DNA of 57,776 bases from Phlegmacium glaucopus. Taxonomy: Eukaryota > Basidiomycota > Agaricomycetes > Agaricales > Cortinariaceae. Shown here one piece after another: positions 45,147 through 55,332 of the stretch; within the stretch, counting starts at the first letter, position 1, and each line of letters begins with the position of its first letter. The position numbers were made by a program, and so were the translations under genes. The notes under the pieces were generated by a model that saw only the letters and a list, made by a program, of their open reading frames with translations, was not told the origin of the DNA and did not search any database. The stretch lies in contig MU130377.1 in the NCBI GenBank assembly GCA_015039465.1, positions 46,916 through 104,691 on the forward strand, read 5' to 3'.

Positions 45147-46429
45147 ATGAAGCTAACTATTTTGCACGTAATCATGGAGCTAACTGTTAGAGACCGTAAC
45201 TTCATAATCATTGGAATATGTCTCGAAGGCTTTCTCTACGGTAAGATACTTTTTCTACAACTTTCATAGCCCGTGCTAAAGAAGTATAATATTAACCTTT
45301 TCCAGGACTCTATTCTGGAATATTCGCCATGTATTTACAAAACCACTGGGCATCGATAAAAGTCGCCAACAAGACGGAAAACATCCTTTTCTATGCTCTG
45401 TGTGCCCTATATATTCTAACTGCTGCCACCATTGCGCTTGATATAACACTTTTCATATATATAGTTAGTAACAACTTTTCCATCAGTAACAGTAACAAGC
45501 TTTTTTACGCTTTCAGTTGTGCAGTCTCACCCGAATCCGAATCCAACGGCATTACTCGACACATGTATTACTCAAGGCATAGTGTCTGGTTGTTGCGATT
45601 TCATAGCTCAATCTATCCTGGTACGTTTAAACTACTTATCCACATCATTTATTTTATTCATGCGAATCTTAAAGATCTACCGTTGCTGGATTGTCTGGAG
45701 TTGCAATATCCGTGTCGTGATCATTCCTTCAATTTTCACCATTGTATTCTTAGGTCAGCCAACAGGCTATCTTATCTGATTGGCTAATTTCAATTCATTG
45801 CCTCTAGCTATGTGGATAGCGGGTGCCAACTCATTTTACATTCTATCAGACCAAGTTGTGCAATATGTCTGGGGGGTTTGGATGTTTGGAGGAAGTTTTG
45901 CCATGTCAATGGCCGTGAATGCTCTGGTAACAGGCTTGATCATTTTCAAGATCTTCAATGTGTACCGTGAAATCAAATCCACCTCGGCGTTGGGCGTCAC
46001 CAGCGGGAGTAAAATTCGGACAGTCATTTTCATACTAAGTGAATCTGGCATGGTATTATTTTCAATCCAATTGGCACGAGTCGTGGTTACCATTCTTCAA
46101 ACGATGGACGCTACCCTTGTAGCTTCTTATCTGATTGTTAATGATATCCACCAAATGCTCAATGTGATTACAACGTCGGTCATTGCCACTTCTCATTTTA
46201 CTGATAACATGGTTCTGTCTAGGGTATAACACCTACAATCATCCTGGTGCGGATCTCAATGGGATTCTCGTTCTACGACAAGGAATCCATTTCAGAATCT
46301 ACCGTTGGGAGCTTGCGCTTTGCAGCCAACAATCCAGAGTCAATGCCGGAAACGGAAGATGTCAGTATTGTTAGAGACGATGATACTGGCGTTCAACCGA
46401 GTTATGATATCGAGATAGTAGTTAGATGA
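45147..46429 (+). CDS. seven-TM receptor-like membrane protein, copy 9 (6 exons)
   Basis: Exons: 45147-45240 (or from 45174), 45306-45463, 45525-45620, 45675-45753, 45808-46163, 46223-46429. The protein has 320 residues from the second ATG or 329 from the first. The first exon holds a 27-bp partial duplication of its own start (ATGAAGCTAACT...ATGGAGCTAACT) in frame. TATA spacing favours the second ATG (45174). Exon 5 is of the 'SALGV ... ILQTMDATLV' class and the tail of the 'VQPSYDIEIVVR' class, both shared with copy 1. No damage was seen. Confidence 0.86.
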
Positions 46430-47240
46430 TCATATAGAGTGCAAAGGCAGCGTACACCAGATCTTGTAGATATGCTGTGGTCAATCGTGAGATTCGTGAC
46501 AAAGGCTCACCTTGAAACGTCCAGCCCATGTTGTCCCGTTCTTGATTCAAGTTTTAGGTACTGTCTGTGTGGAATCATTGAATATTGAGTCCTTCAAGTT
46601 TGATCCCACTACCGCATTTCGCTGGTCGCTGGTCACTGAGTATTTTGCACTGTCCAAGAGATCAACAACGATATCCTGTAGTAAATTGGCCACATATTTA
46701 TCCAGCGTCATTCACGACTTCAGACCGATCATAGGTTCTAAACCATATTACTCAGGCTGGGGTTCATTGTAGGCGCGACTTTGGACATTTCGCTGGATCT
46801 TATGACAGAGAGCGTGACGAGGGGTGTGGGGCGTGGCTCAAGACCAAGGTCTAAAGGTACTTAACCTATTATATCCTCGTCAATAATAACTCACTGCCCT
46901 CTTTATCTCACCTCTGAACACGACTCTCTTCCCGTACAAATCGGATGGCAAAAATACCACACGCCAGCTAAATCCGATCAACCTTCTTATTATCAGCGAG
47001 CCCAGCGGCGAATAACATTGCGAACATACCTCAAGTTAAAATAAATCAATACCTATAGACTCTACAGTAGTCTAGCAACATTGGTCGATATGACTCCAAT
47101 GAGGGAAGCGAGTCTGATGCTGGACTATTTACCTCGGAAAGGGCCGTCAGGTGACCACCATTTTCTAGTTGATGTGGGACACATTCCTACCTGATGGAAC
47201 TTTTGATCATGATCTCGAGAAGTCGGACACTATACAGCCC
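46430..47240. repeat. downstream block (R block), unit 9
   Basis: A near-complete downstream block with 'ctaaaccatattactcagg' (46738), the undisturbed version of the site where a hAT MITE sits in unit 7. Confidence 0.65.
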
Positions 47241-47549
47241 TAATTGACAAGCTGGGTGGTTGTTGAAGCGGTAATGGAGGACATTGTCATGGGTGTGGGT
47301 GTGCCAGTGGGTACGCTAGTGACAGATACTTAGTCCCCATCTTTCCGTACAGGTTTAGCCGGTCGGCTTCTGAGTAGTCCTCTATCTGTTCGACACTTGA
47401 AGCAGAACTCCGATCTGCAGTGCTGAAAACAATGATCCACTCAAACCGGTAAGTATAATTTATGACAGCGGGCGCATTGTTAGGACCAAGTTAGGACTGT
47501 CACAAATATCTCAGACGCTATTGATGTTGTCATGTTGATGCTAGCCCCT
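47241..47549. repeat. upstream block, unit 10 (P block mostly deleted)
   Basis: It contains 'ctgggtggttgttgaagcgg', 'ccggtcggcttctgag' and 'ccactcaaaccggtaagtat', as before copies 3 and 7, but the central P block with 'gccgacattt' is missing. Confidence 0.5.
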
Positions 47550-47557
47550 TATATAAA
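47550..47557 (+). promoter_or_regulatory. TATA box of receptor copy 10
   Basis: TATATAAA lies 45 bp before the start codon of copy 10. Confidence 0.55.
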
Positions 47558-47602
47558 GCAAGGGTCAGATATGTGATAGGTCATTAAAACGGACACGAAA
47601 CC

Positions 47603-48845
47603 ATGAAGCTAACCGTTGGAGACACTAACTTCATAGTCATTGCAACATGTCTAGAAGGCTTTCTCTATGGTACGAACTTTCATAGCTCAGCTCTTGCTGA
47701 AGAAGTATAATGTTAACCTGTCCCAGGACTCTATTCTGGAATATTCGCCATGTATCTACAAGTCCACTGGGCATCGAAAGAAGCCGCCAGGAAGACGGAA
47801 AATGCCCTCTTCTATGCTCTGTGTGCTCTATATATTCTATCTGTTGCTACCATTGTGCTTGATATAACAGTTTTCATATATACAGTTAGTAACAATCCCA
47901 TTGATAACAGTAACAAGCTTTTTGACCCTCTCAATTGTGCAGTTTCACCAGAATTCGAACCCGAATCCAACAGTATTACTCGACATATATATTACTCAAG
48001 GCATAATAAATGGTTGCTGCGATGTCATAGCTCAATCTATCCTAGTATGTATAAACTACTTACCCATATCATTTATTTTATTCATGCGAATCTTAAAGAT
48101 CTACCGTTGCTGGATTGTCTGGAGTTGCAATATCCGTGTCGTGATCATTCCTTCAATTTTCACATTTGTATCCTTAGGTCAGTCAACAGGCCAACTTATT
48201 TGACTGGCTGATTTTAACTTATTGCCTGTAGCTATGTGGTTAGCGGGTGCTAACTCACTACACATTCTATCAGACCAAGTTGTGGCATCTGTCTGGGGGA
48301 TTTGGATGTTTGGAGGAAGTTTTGCCATGTCAATGGCCGTGAATGCTCTGGTAACAGGCTTGATCATCTTCAAGATCTTCAATGTGTACCGTGAAATCAA
48401 ATCCACCTCGGCGTTGGGCGTCACCAGCGGGAGTAAAATTCGGACAGTCATTTTCATACTAATTGAATCTGGCATGGTATTATTTTCAATCCAATTGGCA
48501 CGAGTCGTGGTTACCATTCTTCAAACGATGGACGCTACCCTCGTAACTTCTTATCTGATCGTTAATTATATGCACCAAATGCTCAATGTGATTACAATAT
48601 CGGTCATTGCCACTTCTTATTTTACTGATAACATGGGTTCTGTCTAGGGTATCACACCTACAATCATCCTGGTGCGGATCTCAATGGGATTCTCGTTCTA
48701 CGACAAGGAATCCATTTCAGAATCTACCATTGGGAGCTTGCGCTTTGCAGCTAACAATCCAAATTCAATATCGGAAACAGGGGATGTCGGTATTATGCCC
48801 CAGGAGAGTGGCGACGATGATACTAGATCCTGTAAACAGGTGTAG
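47603..48845 (+). CDS. seven-TM receptor-like membrane protein, copy 10 (6 exons)
   Basis: Exons: 47603-47669, 47727-47884, 47943-48044, 48099-48177, 48232-48587, 48648-48845, giving 319 residues. The body (exon 5 'SALGVTSG ... ILQTMDATLVTSY') groups with copies 1 and 9, but the tail switches within exon 6 to the 'PQESGDDDT' class of copies 2, 3, 5 and 7. It looks like a chimera made by recombination between classes. Its stop lies 136 bp from the RAM1 stop, so the two genes converge tail to tail. Confidence 0.86.
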
Positions 48846-48981
48846 ATGATGATTGATATCGTTGTTCTTGTTGTGGTTGAGAATGAGACCAGCGGGGAGC
48901 CAGTTATCACTGATTTAGCTGACTGTGGCTATTAAAATTTCTTTCTTTGGGGGCTATACAACGTGTGCACATATATGTAAC

Positions 48982-50958
48982 TCAACACGAAGGAGTAGGT
49001 TTAGACATAGTTTTCCTAGGCGGAACCGTCTTCTTGTAAAAATAACTCATGATTGCTTCCGTGTGGGTAGTGGTCAAGTTCGTAATCGGATGTGTAGCAT
49101 TCTGTGGTAAAAAGAGGCAAAAGAGAAAATCAGAGAAGAGAAATAGAGGGGAGAAGGAAATGAACCAGTTATATACATACCAAACGATTAGCCTCCCCAC
49201 CGACAATCTGGGCAAGTCCTTCGTCCTCCGTCCAAGATAGAAGTTCTGTGAAGATAGCTTTCCGAAGTGTATCATGATCAGGAGTTAAATCTATCGCTGT
49301 AAGAGACAAATATTAAGAACCGATCCTTCAAAAAGACTTGTCAACCCACCTGATTGAACTTCCCATGCGTCCTGCAATTGCTTTCGACGAGTAGTAGAAG
49401 GATACATGTGGTGTTGAGCTGAAGAAAGACCTGCTAGACAATAAAGGGTATGATATGCGTCTGCGTTCCTATTATGAAGGATGGGATATAATCAGATCTT
49501 GAGGTAAGGAATAATAGGAAGAGGGAAAAGGCAAAAAAAACACATACTTGGGAGGTTTATCGCGAAGACCTCCGACGGGATGTTGGCCTGCGTAAAGAAT
49601 ATATTCTTGTAATGCCTTTTGATCGTACAAGCCATCTGGAAGAAAAGAAAGATGAATACAATGCAATGCCACACTAAACGCCAGTTCATGCATACCATCA
49701 ATATCAGCCCAAGATTCATCAGACGAATCAATCGGGACTTCTTCCGGATCAGCGTTCTGAATCCCTCCTATCCCCAACGCCTCTAACAGAGCGAACGATC
49801 CGCCACACCACCATGAATAACACCCATCTACCAATTTATTCGTGCGTCCTTTAAACCCCCCGAGTTCAATCTCTGTACCCTGCATTTGAGTTAACCATCG
49901 TAGCAAGTTCTTCAAGTTTATACTAGGCATCGACATGGGTGGTGTCGTTGTTTGCTGAGACAACGAAGTGAGGTAGGGTTGAAGCAAGACCCATGATGCT
50001 AAAGCGCAAAAGGTGTAGCCTCCGTGAGCTTCTCCAAGAGGAGGGCGTGGTGAAGAGAGGAAGGAAGAATTGTTGGGGAAGAAGGTGGGATGAGATGCAG
50101 ACGCGAAACCTCCTTCGTAAGTTTGACAAGAAGCGATGAATTCAGCTGTGCCTTCCACCAGTTCAGGTGTAAGGATGTCAAGCATGCTGGATACTACGAG
50201 CAAGCAATATATGCCACTATAAGAAAAGATAACATGATAAGTGTACAATAATAGTAAGGTGAAAATTCGATTAACTTACCGAACATCAACTTCTGAATGG
50301 TGGGCAACCATGAAAGATCCATCTTTTTGTTTCAGAGACATGAAGAATTTATACATTTTCTCGCTGTAGTAGTCATCAACAACCGATCGTTCAGAACAAC
50401 AACCATAATACGATAACCTCACCGATTTATTTCATCCCAACCGCCTCCAGGTCCAGGACGGCCAACGACAGCAAGCGTACACACCGAACCAAAAGTCGGC
50501 AACAATTGCGCAGCTTGCCCTGGACCACCACCAAATCCACCATCTGGATGTTGCCAGGTCATAACTTTATCGATCACTCTTGTTCAAAACAACAAAAAAA
50601 CAAAAAACTCATTAATTCCAAACGACTTAAAACCCAACAACAACCCAAATGAAAATGAAAATGCGCACTTTTGCTTGGTTGTAGGATCCAAAGCCACTTG
50701 TAAGATACCAAACGACTGCACAGTCCAAAACATCAACCAAGGTTGACTGGCATCTTGACTCATATATCTCGATGGGAAACCTTGAATCAGGTTTCGAATG
50801 AGGTATTGCATGTGTGCATTTTTCTGAAGAGTTGGGGGTGGTTCGGATGAATTAGGACTCGGATCTGGTATGTGTTTGAGCAAGACGGCTTCTGTTTCTG
50901 CTTGTGTTTTGGAGGTTGGTGTTGGGAAACCATCGGTTGGGCAGGGTCGTGGGGTCAT
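48982..50958 (-). CDS. RAM1: protein farnesyltransferase beta subunit (8 exons)
   Basis: Exons in transcript order: 50669-50958, 50423-50578, 50280-50363, 49696-50216, 49548-49635, 49350-49468, 49181-49296, 48982-49101, giving 497 codons; all phases close. This is the zinc-dependent catalytic subunit that, with the alpha subunit, attaches farnesyl to CAAX-box cysteines of Ras-type GTPases and fungal pheromone precursors in the cytosol. Family repeats are visible: DGGFGGGPGQ (exon 2), YEGGF and GEAHGGYTFCAL (exon 4), GGFKGRTNKLVDGCYSWW (exon 4, with the zinc-ligand Asp and Cys of LVDGC), GGLRDKPPK (exon 5) and YHTLYCLAGLSSAQH (exon 6, zinc-ligand His). A long insertion (SPRPPLGEAHGG region and PADPEEVPIDSSDES) accounts for the length. 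The start ATG 50958 precedes the conserved region by about 70 codons and is the only in-frame choice seen. A partial duplicate lies at 42712-44287. Confidence 0.93.
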
Positions 50959-51208
50959 AGCTGTTTGACAACGTGAATGTTGAGGTCAAAGGCGACCAGC
51001 ACGCTTGTGATGTGATGTGAACAATAAAAAACAACCATTGGTCGTTTACGCCTAATTAATAGTAAACAAAGTTTATATGTAGCTGATTAGATTAGATTGT
51101 GAATTCTTGACAGATCGTATTTATATTTCGCAATTCAGGGATACATTTTTCAGCTAAATGACGCTAGACCCAATCTATTTTCCATCTATCTTTCCAACCT
51201 TCCCTTTT
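50959..51208. other. intergenic spacer between RAM1 start and SPE3-LYS9 stop
   Basis: About 250 bp of AT-rich spacer that must hold the RAM1 promoter and the SPE3-LYS9 3' untranslated region. No distinct motif was identified. Confidence 0.4.
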
Positions 51209-53870
<2,662 letters not shown>

Positions 53871-53969
53871 GGTCGTTGCAGTTCAAGCTGTCTGTCAACA
53901 AAGAAAAAAATTATGATCGTAAGATCAGCTTTAATAATAATCTTATCAGATCATTGCTTACATAATTTA

Positions 53970-54462
53970 AATATTTAGACTATGCCGGAATTGATTCCAA
54001 CTCCCAAATGTACTGTCAACTCCACTCTTCCGCTATTTCCCCTTGATGTAAGTTTGTTTATTTTTATGTTGTTCAATGGTATGACGGCGTTCTTTAGGGA
54101 TACACCGCCCTGACTTCCAACACGCATCTTCCAACGCCAGCAAGAAACCCCGGTGCGTCCGAACACAACTTTACGGTTACGTTTTGACGCAGGACTGGAT
54201 CAACGACTTTGCAGCGAGGAAGCAAATCGGCACGCCGGGACATTATCTTGATACTAGCTCGAGCGTCGTTTTCCACATACTACGCGAGACTCGTTTTAGA
54301 AGGGCCTACGCTGTCAAATGGGAAGACAGCATCGCGTTGTGTATTGCCGTTGCTCATAACAAGTCAGCTGAGGGTTTGCAATTGGCTACTTCCGAGAGAA
54401 TAGGGAGGGTTAAGCGGGTTATGGAGGTGGATGCGGAGCCGTCTTGGTTCAACGCGGCGTGA
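53970..54462 (+). pseudogene. small conserved-looking gene with probable one-base frameshift
   Basis: ATG at about 53982 opens MPELIPTPKCTVNSTLPLFP, ending at a GTAAGT donor (54050). After an acceptor at 54098, exon 2 reads GYTALTSNTHLPTPARNPG and EHNFTVTF, then hits TGA. One extra T in the T run at 54182-54185 would continue the frame into LTQDWINDFAARKQIGTPGHY, which then stays open to the TGA at 54462 with protein-like composition (VVFHILRETRFRRAYAVKW; SIALCIAVAHNKS). About 145 residues would result. The family is not recognised. The divergent partner is SPE3-LYS9, about 110 bp away, so a shared promoter is likely. It is either a true frameshift or a base-calling error in a homopolymer. 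Confidence 0.5.
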
Positions 54463-55030
54463 AGCAGAATCCAGATGTTGGTGGGTTAGTGGCACGTCAT
54501 GCAGTTGGATTTTGGACCAGTGAGCATTATTTGGTCACCCATCGCTGGCAAACATATAATTTCATCTATTATTCTCAAATGTCTGGGTGCTAGTTGGGAA
54601 CCCCGCCTATTAGTATCCCAATCAATTTTGGAGATTTTAATCACTTTATTACGACCCTCCACTATTCATGAGTATTATGATACACCGTGATATCTATGTT
54701 TTGTCTGAGTGAGAAATACCTTCTTGTGCTTCGGTACGTCAAGAACTTTCACGGATTAGAGAAGTCGATTGGTATACTTTCAACAACGAGCTATAGGAGA
54801 CCTTTAGATATTGTTCAGATACCACATTTATCTTCTACTTCGTCTCTGGCTCACGTCCTCGATGATATTCTGAATCATTGCACTCCACACCTTGAAAGTA
54901 TCAGTATGCTCAAACCTGGGTCTAAAAAACGTGGCACTCTTCATAAATCGCTGGCTATACTAATCTGTGGCGAAATCGTGACTGCTGTGATGGTTAAATA
55001 ACAGAAGGGTGGTTTCGACACACGGAGGAA
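54463..55030. other. no gene recognised
   Basis: A plus-strand open frame at 54687-55001 has no recognisable relative and lacks clear splice or promoter context. The right part may already be LTR sequence of the adjoining Gypsy element. Confidence 0.3.
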
Positions 55031-55039
55031 CTCAAAAGA

Positions 55040-55284
55040 CGGGGTAAAGGTATTTAGAATTCACTAACTGTAACATGATCTAGCGACTGGGTTTTTATAC
55101 GGGGTTTATAGGTGGACTGTTATAACAATAGAAGAAGAATTGTAACCGAGGTAGAATAAGGAGAAAGGACCGTGTCGGCTCCAGTATTAAGACCTGGGAG
55201 CTGTATATCGAAATGAATGACTAAAGAGTGACGGTGGGTGAGAAAAAATAAGGAATAGGGTTGAAAGAAAGGCCGATCGTTACA
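55040..55284 (-). repeat. 3' LTR of the Gypsy chromovirus (far end not fixed)
   Basis: On the minus strand an LTR-like start, TGTAACGATCGGCC, lies at 55284, directly after a purine-rich tract (GGAGGGCGGG, 55285-55295) and 49 bp after the polyprotein stop. A TATAAAAA box lies at about 55100. The opposite LTR edge is uncertain and no second copy is in the window. Confidence 0.5.
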
Positions 55285-55332
55285 CCCGCCCTCCAGAGCA
55301 GGTGAAGCCTTTGAAATAGAGCTGCTCTTGAG

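Noticed and set aside
644..48845. Receptor-like genes as STE3 pheromone receptors and the window as a mating-type locus
   Set aside because: No STE3 motifs, no CAAX-ending pheromone precursor genes and no homeodomain genes were seen. Topology alone is insufficient.
54687..55001. Plus-strand 104-residue frame
   Set aside because: No recognisable family or gene context was found, and it may overlap LTR sequence. It was left unannotated as a gene.
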